Assembly: GCF_015706575.1 (NCBI RefSeq)
Contig: NW_024037067.1
Location: forward strand, 4,278,884-4,342,883
Direction of reading: 5' to 3'
DNA: 64,000 bases
DNA from: Patiria miniata
Taxonomy: Eukaryota > Echinodermata > Asteroidea > Valvatida > Asterinidae
In this document: positions 1-13,700 of the stretch, in pieces
How positions within the stretch are numbered: position 1 is the first letter of the stretch
Layout of the letters: each line of letters starts with the position of its first letter
Made by a program: the position numbers and the translations under genes
Notes under the pieces: generated by a model
Databases searched by the model: none
What the model was told of the DNA's origin: nothing
Seen by the model: the letters and a program-made list of their open reading frames with translations, nothing else

Positions 1-2795
1 CCATAGTAACAAAGATTTCAGATATCGCATCAAGGTATAAATATGGGGGCTGAACAAGGCTGTTTTTGACGGCGATTTTTTTTCTTTTGCTTCCTCACGA
101 TAAAAAAAATGTTATTTTGCCTCGGGTGGGAGTCAACAAAGAGATGCATGCAAAATGCAATATCCATACCAATCAAGGAAGGATTTTTGGACACTCCACA
201 TTTTTTTGATTATGCAAAGGATTTTGTTTATGTGTAAAGATTAGATCGTTCTTGTCGTGGCAAGTTGTTGCTATCATGATTATTCATGACTTAGATTTTC
301 CCGATCGATCCCTTTTAAAATAGAAACTAGTTAATGTTACTTTCATCAGGAGCAGTGATACATGACGTAAATTCAACTTGACCTTTTCGTTTATAAGAAT
401 TTTAATATTGATATTTTAAAATAATACCCTACCAAATGCCGACAACACAGGTTGAATTACTTAATGAAATTGGCGGTAGAAATTTGAGATTAACTCGAAA
501 TCTGTTCAAGATTGTACACAATAACAAGCTTATACTGAGCTATATTTTTGTAGTTCAAGGGAATTTTTAGCATCCAATCAATGACCAGTTAGAGATAACC
601 TCGACAACAATGAAATCAGAGCGGTCATTTCATTTCAATCGATAAGCTGAAAATTGATCGGGTTCAAGCCCCGCCCGATAGCTTAATGAGCTTATTCTGC
701 TGAGTCTATTAGATGACAACGCCAGGCTGACCAGCGACCAAATCCCTTTGAAATTGCAGGATGGGCGTCTTTCAGCCTAGCGTTTGAGTGATAGTGGCTA
801 GGCTACAATGGACAGCGACGACAAAATACATTAACCTTTAGCTAACAAGAGAGTCCAGTTCCATCACCAAAGGGATTTTATTGTCCTTCCGATGGAGCGT
901 CTATTTCAGGCGAATATTTGAACATTCATTTGGTAGATTCCACAGTAGTACCGTTCCAGGTACATTGCGAGACATGGAACAATCTGCCATATTTGTTAAG
1001 AACTCAACTTGATGTTCGTACTTGGAAGTGACGTCTATTTCAGGGGCTGTCCATGTACATTTAGAACATAGACTCGGGACTCAGGAAAAGGCAGTCTATC
1101 AATTACCATAAGAAAACAATACGACATCTCATATAAGAACAAAGATTTCTAAGAACAAACCTTTCCCTATGTTTATCATTCTTGTTCTAGGTCCTTGTCA
1201 AGTAAAGTTTTATTTGTTTTTGAAAAGAAAAAGATAGCTTGGCCGCTTCGGCCTATAAGAGTCTATTGTGTATGAGAAATGGACAAACAAAAAGCTTTTC
1301 AGATCTGGTTCCCGATATTTACGCATCAGTCTTTAAAGGTGCGATAATATCTGACCTAAAGAGGAGCTGGCTTCATTTAAGGTCAAAAAAGTGATCGATG
1401 TACGTTTGCACATCTTCATGCCGTTGTCTGCGCACTGAAGCGCAGGGAATAAAATATTCTTGACCAAGCAGTTAATTCCAAGGTCTGTAATTTGCATGCA
1501 AATATTAACGACTTTCGTGACTAGCGAGTAGATAATATCTACATATTATGATTGCTAACTGACGTTGAAAGAGAGACAGCATTAGTGACAAACTGACAAT
1601 TACGCAGAGGATTGGACCTAACATGGAAATGAGGTGGAATCGCTTTCCTTTGATGGATAACATCTTGATCTTCGCAGGTGAAAAGCTTTAATCTCCCCAT
1701 TTGCAACTCAAACAAACTTTCACATGCCATGTTTGTACTAGTCAGTCAGGCAGGGATGACATGTATATCTTGCCTGACAGACCAAAATAGGTAAGTCTTT
1801 CTAATCTTAAAAGTACGATTGATAGTCTGGAAATCGGACACTGACATCCGTACTCGCTATATACACTGAGACAGGCTGACAACTGTTTCATTGTGGCTTG
1901 CTAGAAAAACGCAGAGGCAGCAGAAGGGCAAAGCGTCAGGCAGTAGTTTCTTTAATCCAGTTTGGTAGAAACAAAAACGGTCTTAAGACAACATCCCAGA
2001 GAGGTTGGAAGCGCAGGTGTCTCTGCCAGTTACGGCACATTAACTGCCGCCCTGCATCAAGTATCACCATCCACATTGCTCTCAACCCGTACATTTCTGA
2101 AACTTCACACCGTGCATCAACACTCCACATATTCCCAAGCATGCCACGCGATAGGTACAGGCGAATGTACTGATGTTTCACCTCGTACACCCCAAACAGC
2201 AGCCGGAGTATTTGTTGAGATAGCCCAATTATATAGTTTCGTCTAAACCTGGAGGTACCAAAAATGATTTCATTGTGGTATAGCATGTCACGAACAAGCC
2301 TAAAGGGGTCGATTCATTTTCATGGCTGTACGGTAGGCGCCGTTTATGGCGAAATACTTTTCCCCACCATTTGTTGATATATGAACAAATATTAGCGTCA
2401 ACCTTTATCGCAATGTATACTCATGCAAACAAGAGCTAATGTGCAGAAAGCACATAGCTAGTGTTAAGACCAAAACCACCGTCAGCATATCCTGCACTGT
2501 AAAGGCATTCAACTCAAGTCACTTTCAGCTGACAAATGACGAATGATCGCCAGGTTAAAATGTAGACGTGGACGCCTGCATTTCTAATAGGTGGAAGTTC
2601 TTGTTTAAATTTTCAATCAAAGAGATATTTCAAAGTCAATTGTAAGTGCGAAGATGAAATAAAATAATTGCAAATTTAAAACTGGAATGAAATGAGATGC
2701 AGCGAAACTGAAGTTTGATTTGAATTCCACCGAGTCGATATATGCCTGTTAACTGATGATGGACTTCTGCGTTTCTTGTCTCAGACAGAGTCAGG
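1..2795. other. No gene recognised
   Basis: Unique-looking AT-rich DNA. A GGGTTCAAGCCCCGCCCGAT word near 659 resembles a tRNA T-arm, but no other tRNA parts are found. Overlapping short frames at 1898-2286 have no family resemblance. Confidence 0.5.
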
Positions 2796-3046
2796 CTTGT
2801 TACAACTGATAATGTATATAGTAACCAACGGATAACGTATCACCAATGTAACAAAAAATGACCAATATTGTAATGGAACGTACTACACTACCAGTCAATT
2901 GTTGTTACATTATCGGTCCTAACCTATAATGTAACAGAAATTGACCGATAGTGTAGTAACATTTACTACACTATCAGTCACTTTTTGTTACATTATCGTT
3001 TGGTGATACGTTATACGTTGGTTACTACCGTATCAGTTGTAACAAG
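2796..3046. mobile_element. MITE-like element with long terminal inverted repeats
   Basis: A 251-bp segment that starts CTTGTTACAACTGATA and ends with its reverse complement (TATCAGTTGTAACAAG). Inverted similarity continues inward through GTAACCAACG/CGTTGGTTAC and GTATCACCAA/TTTGGTGATAC. Between the arms, GTTACATTATC-type and ACTACACTATC motifs recur in both orientations, so nearly the whole element can fold. It has no coding capacity. No convincing target-site duplication is visible, so the superfamily is unassigned. Confidence 0.75.
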
Positions 3047-4002
3047 GCCTCTTTCTCTAGATTTCACACAAAGATCAATGAAATGTTACACATCCAAGCC
3101 TCAAATGGGCTTGCATCGTGCATGTAAGCTCTCATATCCCACTCACAGTCTAATAACAAACTAACCATCAATCTTCTGGCTCTTTTCCTTATTACTTCTT
3201 ATTTCCAAACACTTCATGAACAAGCCCCCGAAGAGTTTTTTATTTCTCCCTACATTCTGTAATCTGTAACCGGCCAACTGCTTCGGATGACCGGGTCCGA
3301 CGTGTTGCCAACATGGACGGGGGAAGGCTCGGGCGGGCTTGGGCCGGGCACACGCTGACATTGATCAATGGGTGAAGCTATTGCATACCCTCATCGCCCA
3401 GAAACTCAAGCAAGCAAAATATTACAGCTTTCCGTCTCATTAATCATCATGGGAGTTCTATGGCGAGCATGAACGGCTATCGCAAGCGAGATGAGTCGCC
3501 TCTTAGAATTACTTAATTCTTCATTGAATAAGTGATGAGAAATCATACCACACTGACCTAAATCTTCACAACCTTTAACAGCTCGAAAATGATCAAGTAG
3601 GGGCCCTAAGCATGCTTCTAGGAGTTCGCGCACTCCATTACCATAAACATACAACTCCTTCAGAACAACTATTTTTGTTTAACAACCATTTGGGAACACA
3701 AACAAGGAGAAGACGAAGGATAACAAGCAGGGTACACATGCACTTCCTGCCATCTCAGCCAATGTTCTCAGTCACTACTCTCACTAGACGTCTAGGTGAG
3801 TAGATGACGTTGCAGGTTTGGAATGCAATTCGTGCATGACCGCATGAGCGTGCGAATGGCCAAAGGAGCTTTCATCCTTATAGTTCAGGTAGGCCATCAG
3901 CCTCCAGGTTTGTTCGGTATCAAATGAGGGGAATAATGGTCATTGTGATTTTCGGCAAGGTATGCACCCCTGTACTTGGAAAATATGGGATAGCATTGCA
4001 GC

Positions 4003-4142
4003 GGTGGCAATTTTTTGGGTGCTATCACTATTTTTTTTTAAGTGACAGCTGAAACATGCTTGTTACCACATATAATTGATCCGGTTCAAGCATATTGGCG
4101 GCCATCTAAAAAAAAAGTGATAACACCCAAAAAACTACCACC
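4003..4142. mobile_element. Short foldback/MITE-like element
   Basis: A 140-bp segment bounded by GGTGG and CCACC. The terminal arms of about 36 bp share TTTTTTGGGTG, then TATCACT, then a T/A run. The centre (about 4040-4105) is unique and contains no gene. No target-site duplication is clear. It could be a MITE or a foldback remnant. Confidence 0.6.
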
Positions 4143-5562
4143 ACTCACTCTACAAAGCTTTCACACATTTTCCAATTCTAGATGGGTATATACCTAGCCA
4201 AAAAATCGCTACGAACATTGCTTTTTTCGATCATTTGATACCGGTGGCCTAATTTTGGGACCGAATCTAATAGCCTGAGGATTTCTTGGACCTCAATGGT
4301 CGCTTCTTCAAACAGCACCATCAGAACTGGCAGAGGTAGGTCCTTGCTTTTGTCAACACAAGATGCAATTATCAAAACTCGAAAATCTTTTTTTTTTATT
4401 CCATAAAGCCAAGTGAAGGAACACTTCCAGCTATCCACGTATTATAAACAATTCATGATGTTTTTTCCCCTTCGAATTACGATCCTTCCCCGGCTGAACA
4501 AAATAAGCTGTCAAGCAGTATCATCCAATACTGCAATGTCATAAATGGTATAGATGGACAGCCTGGGTAATCTTTGGTAAAAGCTAATCTATGACTGCAT
4601 TTGCCATTGAGACACATCGCGTTGTATTGTTTAAACAAACAAGTTTTTTTATAAAGCTATTTTCTAGCTATATATAGCTCACTAAATCAGTTTTAAAACC
4701 TGCCAAGGTTACCCCCGAAAGAGTAACTTAGGTATCTAATTAGAAGTCTCTCAGATTCAAAGAAACGAATCACATCTTTGCTGTAACTAGCTCATGGTCT
4801 AAAGCTAAGGTGTAAAACTTGCCGAAGATTCCCCATATAACTTTCGAAAATGTTCTTTTCTAAACACATAGAAAAGATCCACTGTTTTCCATGGTTCGTC
4901 CCAATATCAGACTTCGGTTTAACAAGCCCAAAGCACGCTCATTAGCTGCGCTGACGGTCGTGCGCATCAGAAAAGACACATCTCTCCATGGAGCATCGCA
5001 AAGGAAAAACAGCTAGAACAAACACACAACCACAAGTGGTACGTGTACAGAAAGAGGAGCCAGTCGTTCTGTCAATACAGATGCGCTGGCTAAGTGCCTA
5101 TCAGATGCTGTAGTGACCCAAAGGGATACTTACCAATTTTTAAGGAGGTTTATTTAGTGAATCAGAGATTTCAGACATCGGGAGCTGCATAAAACAGCTA
5201 TTTGGATGCACTGTATAGGAAATGCCACATTTTGAAAACCTTCGTCGATCTATTTTGTAATACTGTTATACATTATTGATAAATTAGATTAACACTTGAT
5301 CGGACACAGCTCACGCCCTAATACAGTAGTCCATTAGTTCGTACAACCGGAAATAATTGCTCTCATTTATTCTTGCCAGTACGTTTATATATGGAAGCCA
5401 TAAAATTAGTTCAGGCTCGCCTGATAAGGCAACTTCTACATATAGGCTCTAGCTACGTAAAGCTTTTTTTGACAATGTCAAGTAAATGCCTGCGTTCGAT
5501 ATCGTATTCAGCCAAGAAGGTAAGTTCACAGTAGCTATTGCAGGGGAAAGGGGGCACTAGCT

Positions 5563-5755
5563 GTGCAAGCAAACAAAACTATAGTCAGCAAGAGCAGAAA
5601 GGCAGACCAGCAGAAGCGTAGGCAAACGAGTAAGCAGGCACAATTAGCCAACAAGCAGGCGGGCATACATGCAGACATGCATACAGGTAAGCAGGTGTAC
5701 AGTCAGGCAAGCAAGCGAGTTAGCAAACGAGTAAGCAAAGAGAAAACAGTGTTTT
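5563..5755 (+). repeat. Degenerate GCAA/GCAG-rich low-complexity tract
   Basis: About 190 bp of imperfect tetranucleotide-like sequence (AAGCAGGCAAGCAAGCGAG-type runs), strongly purine-biased on this strand. The open frame across it only translates the repeat (Lys/Gln/Ala/Ser-rich), so I do not call it a gene. It directly abuts the GC-rich palindromic module at 5760. Confidence 0.6.
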
Positions 5756-5759
5756 AATA

Positions 5760-5823
5760 GGGCGGTTCGCCCGCAAATCCGGCAACGGGCGGCGAAGCCG
5801 CCTCCCATGCGAAGCGGGGATGT
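5760..5823. repeat. GC-rich palindromic module, copy 1
   Basis: A GC-rich island in AT-rich surroundings, made of overlapping short palindromes (GGGCGGTTCGCCC, GGCGGCGAAGCCGCC, CGCTTCGC-type). A related module lies at 35527-35608. The arrangement resembles bacterial REP palindromes in form only; nothing else here suggests bacterial origin. Confidence 0.6.
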
Positions 5824-7286
5824 CAAGCCTCGTTTTGAGCTAATTGATTACATCCAATTCCAGACACGGTTCAAAGTAAGTCAAAATTGAAAGCCCCTAG
5901 CCCTCTTTTAGACTAACCCTTCCCCGATACTAACATGCAAACCGGACCGGCAAGTGGAAGCACAGAACATGGGTGGAAAGGCGCTTAAAGATTAGTAGTT
6001 GTTGAGTGCGGCTTAGTCTTACCTGCAAACGTGTAGTCTGTGTGAACGTACGCTTGGACAAAAATGGAACAGCCAAAGGCGAAGCGAAGAACCGCACGAA
6101 CAGCGCCGTATAGTGGTAGAATAACGAAACAAGACGCAAACTTTAAGTAGAACAGCCGAAGGGTGATGTGAACAACTCCACGGACAGCGAAGTAGAGGTA
6201 CAAAAACATACACGGTGCTAATCGGGAAAGCCACAATGAGAAAGTAGCCAACGGCATGCAAGATGTATCGAAGAACGTGCTAATTACGATTGTGGAAAAA
6301 CTCCAAATCAAAGCCGGATTTAAATGATGATATGCATTCAGACGTGGTTCTGTGGGGAAGCACGCACTTGCATTTTTGCAGGCGGGTTTCGTTTCAGGAT
6401 TGGCCGTCGGCAGGATTGGTCAGCTAGCTTGCACAACATAGACGTATATACCGCGAATGAGAAGCAGCCAACAGAGCAATGATCTCTCCGGTTTTCCATG
6501 CGTATAACGAACTTATATCCACCTCACAGTCCGTTAACCATTTCTTCCGCTGTTGGATCATGAATAAGATTGTGTTTACTGAAGGGGTCCCCCATTTTTT
6601 TTTTTTGAAAAACAACACCTCGTCAGCGTAAACTCGAGCCAGCGTACGTGCCGATCGTGGTGCGAGTTGGCCGGATGAAAAGCAATGTGTGTCGGTGGGT
6701 ATCGGCGTCGCTATCGGACTTTTCGACATTCGATAGCGCTCTTTTCACGGGTAACTAGAGCGAACGTCGTGAAGGTATTTTGCCGGTAAAAAAATGATTT
6801 TGTTTTGCAAATCCGGCTCTCGTTCAAACAAAGTGGCAGGTATTATTATATCTCGATTACACAAATTATGTAATAATATAAAAAAATTGCATTTCTAACT
6901 TAAGCACCTCTATTATAGTTAAGGATATTATGATCTATGGATTTAATGACTTGAGTATTATGATAGATATACCAATATGAATTTAAACTAATTTAACAGT
7001 ATTTGTGACTTATTTACCACTCCTCCACTGGCAATAATTCAAATTTTGATAATTTAAACACCATATACGTATTCAACTGATATAATTAAAAAGCCTGAAG
7101 GCAGAAACGTGTTTATAAATGGTGTTACGTGCGGGGAACGCACGGCAGAAAGAAATAAGTAATAAAAACGGGAATCATGACTTTTGAATCAAAGGCAAAA
7201 AAGAGACCAATATATGATTAACAAAATTGTTTAAAAATACAATTATTCAAATACAGAGTAAACAGATGCGGCATTGGTTCTATCTA

Positions 7287-7767
7287 CAGGATGAGTAAAC
7301 CAAAACAAAAACGAAACCCAAATGGCAGGACCAATTTTTAAAAGAAGTTTCGCCTGTAGCACTTTTAAAATCTAGAATACGGAAGCTCAGTCATTTAACT
7401 TTATTTTAGTACATGAATCATTCGAAATAGTAATGTACTTTTCAAGCTACGGAATTTTGAACACAAACACCATTTTAAAGTTCTGTCCACGGAACAATTC
7501 ACATGCACCCCTATGAGTATTGCTTTCGTTTTGCTGAAAGAACACTTACTTTTTTTGTGATCCGTGGACAGAACTTTAAAACGGTGTTTGTGTTCAAAAT
7601 TCCGTAACTTGAAAAGTACATGATTGAATTGAATGATTCTTGGACTGAAAAGAAAGCTTAATGACTGGGCTTTCATATCCTAGATTTTGAAAGTGCTACA
7701 GGCACAACTTCATTCAAAAATTGGTCCTGCCATTTGGGTTTCGGTTTTTTTTTTTTTACTCACCCTG
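7287..7767. mobile_element. Palindromic mariner-type MITE, flanked by TA
   Basis: A 481-bp element flanked by TA on each side (7285-7286, 7768-7769). The ends are CAGGATGAGTAAACC and a right end whose complement is CAGGGTGAGTAAAAA. The two arms (7287-7493 and 7561-7767, 207 bp each) are close reverse complements along their whole length, leaving a 67-bp spacer. A TA duplication and CAGGGTG-type ends are typical of Tc1/mariner elements. There is no transposase. Open frames here are arm translations. Confidence 0.85.
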
Positions 7768-10700
7768 TATAATAGGCGACTTGTAAAATACAAAAGAATC
7801 ACACTGTGTACAAACGTTTGGTAGCGTCTGAATTAAAGATTAATTTAACTTCGAAAAAGATAGGGCCATTACAATAGTTACATCACACAGAAATTACTAT
7901 ATACCTTTCGGTACCAAAATATGTTAACTGAAAATGTGTTGTAAGGACCCTTTTTATGAATAGGTGCAACTCACCAACACCCATATCAGAAAATCTTGGC
8001 TTTAAGTGCAGCAGTTCGCCACACAGTTAACGCAGCCGGCTAAAGCAGATTTAATAGCAGTACAATAGAAGTAGTCAATATTTGGGCGGGAGATTCCCTC
8101 CAGGGTCTTACTCCACGTCTGGTTAAGTGGAGCGTGGTACGAGTCGCCTCCGTCCATAGCTCCATTTCTTGGAGGCAGCGTAACTGATAACATCGATTTT
8201 CGTCTTTACTCATCGTGTGTCATACCGTAATGATACAGATCTTTGTGAAACCCAGTGACAGGATGGCTTCGGGGAAATTCGCTTTAAGGGATTTTTATCT
8301 CTCGTTTTACGTCCGACGATGGAATAATTTTTCCTCTGTTTGCAAAATGCAAATTGGAAGGATCTGGACACCGAGTGGTCCAATCAGATGAGGTGTTAAA
8401 ATCCCGACGCAGATCCTCCGATCAGTGAGTGGAATACAATAATATTCATCATGATCCATTACGGTAATTTGAGCAGTGTAGAGATATAGTCGAATCATTT
8501 TGCGTGTCAGAAAGGTATACTGGAATATCACTTGGTATACAGGAACATAAGCCGAAAAACAAGAAAGTGTGATTTGGGGATTAGGGCACGTAATAGAATA
8601 TATGGGGATAACGTATGCTAACAATTGAAATGTGTGAGTAAAAGAACCAGGGGTTCTGGTTCTTTTTGGTTCTTTCGATGGGTCCTTAAGCTGTGAATCT
8701 TTTCAGAGATCGAAACTCGGATCAAAATCCGTCTTTCTGCATATTTTGTCTATGTTTCTTGCATACCCGTGTCAGACTGCGAGAGTAACAAGTCAAAATT
8801 AATACTCACGCAGCGAACTCAATTTAACTTACTTTCAACATGAATAGCCACGGTGCAAAGGCTTGATTCCTACTGTACCACCTTATATTTCAGTAAACTT
8901 GAGGGACTAGAATACAACAATGACTGCACATCTGTAACAACACTCAAACATGGAACTCGAATATCCCTTGAATTGCAGAGCGAAGAACTCACTGTACCAA
9001 TCATCTGGTGAGGATTAGATGTAGCGAGGGAATTCTGAGGAAATAAGGTCAATGGAACGCAGCATAGAAATCACCAATAACAAACCATGTTTGAAAAAAA
9101 AAGGAAAAGAGGACAAGTGACACAGAAACTGACAACCAACACAAGATTTTCAGAAGCGGTGCCTATGTGAATAATAAAGATTAACGATTAACGATCACCA
9201 ACACAACAACGTATACCATTAATGAATTAAAGAAGAACATTTCATTCACATAGCCATGCATACACATATCCGACGTTAGGAAATTAGCAAGAAACACAGT
9301 TCTAGAGTTAAGAGTTCGTTTGCCGACATGTTTTCAGATTTTTAGTGGCTGCCTTAAGGGTATATCTATTTAACTTGCAGCACAACGTACACGTACCAAA
9401 AGACTTTCAACTAGCATTACTAGAAAACTCAACTCGTGGGCAAGAGTTGCTCATGCAGTTGGCCTAGTATCACCGAGGTTGATATGATGAGTACCAAATC
9501 AAATTTTTGCCAGCACTTCGGATATGGACCAGGGGGAATGGAGGAGCGGCAATACAGGTGCAACCGGTATGTTCTGCCCCATGTGATCCTCGTAACACGC
9601 CAGCGGGTGTCATAAACCCACACGCTGCGCGATACACGTGCCGTGTTAGCAATTAGCCAACCACATAAAAAAAAAACCTTGGGTCATTGCGAGACAGTAA
9701 TTGGAGAATCGGCCACTGGCAAGGTGGAACTAGACTGTATCGAGAGAACTGAGGTGAGGGGCTCGCGGCTTCGTGTCCAAATGAAATGAGATGCCCACAT
9801 TGGTTCTCTTATATGGGATTGTCGATCATATCAAACGATGCACATTGGTTCTTTTATATGGGATTGTCGATCATATCAAACGATAACTGATCGAGATGTG
9901 GCATCTCTTGAATGTTATCTGGTGACGTGCAAAAGTGCGGCTCGGTCTGATGTCTGCCACAGAAAAAGGACAAGTAGGCCGAATTGAGCACAATCAATCA
10001 TAATTTATTTGCATGAACGTTTTAATATTAAGATCAAATGAAATACATGAAAGTATATGTACATGTACAAAATATTCCATAAGGACAATCGACACATCTT
10101 ATACCCGCAGACAATGACTCTTTAATATTTAGCTAGGCCTACATCATTTAAACCCAGTCTTACTTAAAAAAAAGAAGCCAACGAACTCGTAAAATCTAAG
10201 AAAGTAGAGACACACTTAATGCATTTCACTGAACAATTTCGCAGGAAAAAAGAAGAAGCGAGGGCAAATCTAATGCAAAATTCATTCGCGTGTGGGAGGG
10301 GGGGGGGGGCTTCGCATCCAAATTGTTTGCACTGAGGGGTATCTACGGATTGCAATCTCCACTATTTAATATCGGAGCCGAGGCTTGAAGAGATACGGTG
10401 TTATCATCAGGTCCGGGGTCTTCTGTATCTCACATAGCGCCAGCGGGCGTTTACACCCTTAAGCGTTTTCATCGGTAGCAGGGCCGTAGATTTCGCGTCT
10501 TGATCAAGCACCGTGCTATAAACGCGCTGCACAAAGCAACTCATTCCTTCCAGTCATCTCATCCACCGCGCACACTCGGCCTTAATACACATTAAGTTTT
10601 CAGGCAACGATAAGGTCGCAAGATACTGGTTGCAAAGCAAAATACCTCAAACCAGACATTTTTAAGGTTTATAATCAAGCCTGCATGACTTGAACGTTTA

Positions 10701-13700
10701 AATACGTTTTCTTGTATTAAACGAATGCCGTTTTTTTGGCGATGAGTTTAAATTGCTTCAAATTGATGACAAGTGTACACCTGTCTTTTATAGCTGTACT
10801 AAATTTATTGTGTTTACCTCGTTTCTGCCTGCGTAAGCGATTAGTTTTACGCGAATCTAAATACACCTTTACTTAAAACAAATAGTGCATGGGGCTAGAT
10901 CTGGAAAGTATGAACGACACAGAACACCTCTGACAAACGCCGCTTATACAGCAAGTGTTTTGCATAGGTTTATACATAACAAGGATCAATAACTATTTGG
11001 CCGATCAAAGGTGCAAGCAAACGCGTTTTGACGACATAAAGGCGATTCGGAAACCTTCAGTTTTACACTTGGAACAATTTGTCACTTGTTGCTCAACATC
11101 TTGCCATCTTGTCAAAATATCAACTATCTAATACGCCTTTTCAGCAATAATCGTTCACAATTTTTCGTGGATTTGTGCTCGAAACTGTCAACACCTATGG
11201 CAACTGTCGGGTAGAAAAACACAGCCCAGCAGTTTTCACAAACCTTTTGAACCATTAAGACGGCAGCACATTTGCATTGTGATTGGTGCATGCAATGAAC
11301 GAGCACAAAGCGTCTTCCCGTTAGGCATGAAAGGTAAATCTCTTGTTTTCAAGTGAACGCAAAAAAGTTTGTTGGTGCAAGAGACAAAAGCTGTTACTTC
11401 ACTTTAAGTCCGTCGCTCTGCAACCAAGCCAGATGGATTGGGTACAGAGGTTAACAGATACTGACTCATTATCTTGACTATATTTTGATAATTGATCCAC
11501 TTGAAAAATGATAACGCCAATAGATCCCTCAGCGTATCCAGCGATAACAAAGACCCGGAAGACTAACGTTATCACAGCTTATAGTAAAGAGAGAGCGAGT
11601 CCGAAATAACAAGCGTGAAATTACACTCAATAGTCTTGAAAGACTTTCACACAATGCACCGGCCAAGGGACATTTTAACTTGAAGAAAAACCCGAGTTTG
11701 GTTAAAATATCAACGCTAGCCTATGGCAGTGTTGAGTGTATCAAATTCGTATCTCTAAATGGCTTAAATGATGGCGTTCTATGCGGTTTATGACAGCTAC
11801 ATACAAGACAGGCAAATAACCGATCGATTATTTTTGATGGACACAGTTTGGCTAATTTTTTTTTATAATTTTATTAATTCACACTATAACACCTTTTATA
11901 TGATACAAAAAACTAGGATAAAGTTTCATTAAGAGATACAATGAGATATAGCTAGCTGAGGTTTAAAATAGAAACCAATAGCTGTTGTAGTCCTCAATGT
12001 ACTTGGAACTCAACCAAGAAAAGTGAGCTGTAACTATGATCAATTAAGTACATGGAAATTGTATCTGCTGGGTTCAATGTGTTCCATGCGGTGCAATGAC
12101 TGAAAAATGTTTGGTTATATCGATGGCTGAAATATTGCTAGCATAAAACCGACATAACAATCAACTACACCAATGGGAATTCAATCTTAATGTACTTCTG
12201 CTGAATTGAAAAACTAAGAAACAACATATAATTCACACTTACGGATGACGAAACCATATCCCCCCACCTTAACCAGTTGATGCTAAAACACGCAGAATTA
12301 TCAGAAGATGAAAAAGCCGTTCCTCCGTCGACGAAAGCATCCCTCCTCTTTCAGACTCCAAACTGCTGGACAACCTCCGAAGAGGGAAATTTTGTAAGCG
12401 GATAATCTAAGGTCGCCTAAGTCGAGGGAAAAAAATCAGGTGAAATTTCTGAGGGGCAGTGTCATCAGCGCCGATGATGATGGTTGTCCCGTCTGGCATC
12501 CAATTCATATTTCGCGATGTCCTCCGGGCATCTTCTTTCTTGTCCAGCGTCTTCTGATTTGATTTTGGTGATTAGAGATGATTCTAATCGCGCACGGTGA
12601 GGTGCCAAGACGGCAGCGATGCTTCGATACAAAAACAGCCTCGACGGGACTTTTTTTTCTCTTGAATATGAAACCAGATGAGCGCATGATCATCTTCGGT
12701 TACACAATGACGCGCATTGTAGGACCGTATGAGGTGATGAAGAGTTGGGAAGGTCTCTGTCATGCTTCTCTGGTTGATGTAAATCCTCGCTTGTTAAAAA
12801 AGTTGGATTCTTATACAACAGTCTATGATTGGCAGGTGTTCGGTGAGTCAACTGAAACCGACAATCTTCATCATCTAAAATCCAAGTGACATTTCAGTCT
12901 GACCATCGATTTATATGACGTAATTATTCTCGACGAATAGTTGCTCGGTTTAATCTTCAATTTCTTTATTTCTTGACAGTTGGCCTTTCCTATGCAGAAT
13001 AACAACCTTTGGTATAACAACATGTTAAAGTACTGAGATATGTAGAATTCGACAATTTTCAGCAAAACATTTATTCCTATGAGAAAATCACAATATAAAA
13101 TGGGATACAATAAATTTACTTCAAACTCTACACACATTAACAGAAGTATTTGCAAATGCGTATCAAGCAGTACTCAGGGTAACTTAGATCATCTGGAGAA
13201 ATAAACCATCCACTATTTGAGCAACTTGCCGCGTGGGACTGGTCGTTTCGCGTGTCAAAATTTCATGCATTTTCTACTATAATAATTTCAAAGTCGAGCT
13301 GTTTGGAAACCAATCCCCAAACCCTCTTTATAATTCAAATTGAACTGATAAGAACATGATTTGTTTTACCTTCATAACAAAAATATAGCTCACAGCCTAG
13401 AGTCCGGAAACCGAAGAGGCCTCTAGTGGTTAGATGATGCAGGCAAAAGCACTCACGCCATTAGAGTTACGGGAAAAGGGGAATACAGCACAACGAATTT
13501 ATAGATGTCTTTAAAGTCCTGCAGGGAGATGTCTTGTTTTGCTTCTCATCGTCGGTTTTAGTGTCTAGAAATGGAGTAGGGTTAATGTTGCTGCTCAATT
13601 TGCAGTATTCTCGCGTTAATAGAGTATCCATACTGAATAAATTGACAGCATACAAAGTGCAAACAATACGGCCTCCATATCCGCATTATGCAATGCATTC

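Larger units (their letters stand above)
3047..7286. other. No gene recognised outside listed repeats
   Basis: Apart from the elements listed separately, this is unique non-coding DNA. Three overlapping minus-strand frames are open at about 5930-6311, but they look like a composition effect and match no family I know. Confidence 0.5.

Noticed and set aside
645-690. tRNA-like T-arm (GGGTTCAAGCCCCGCCCGAT)
   Set aside because: No D-arm, anticodon arm or acceptor stem can be drawn around it, and there is no convincing box A upstream.
5930-6311. Three overlapping open frames on the minus strand
   Set aside because: All three frames being open points to low stop-codon content in the local sequence. 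None resembles a known protein.
12578-12889. 104-codon plus-strand frame
   Set aside because: No recognised domain, no splice or promoter context, and an overlapping antisense frame of similar quality.
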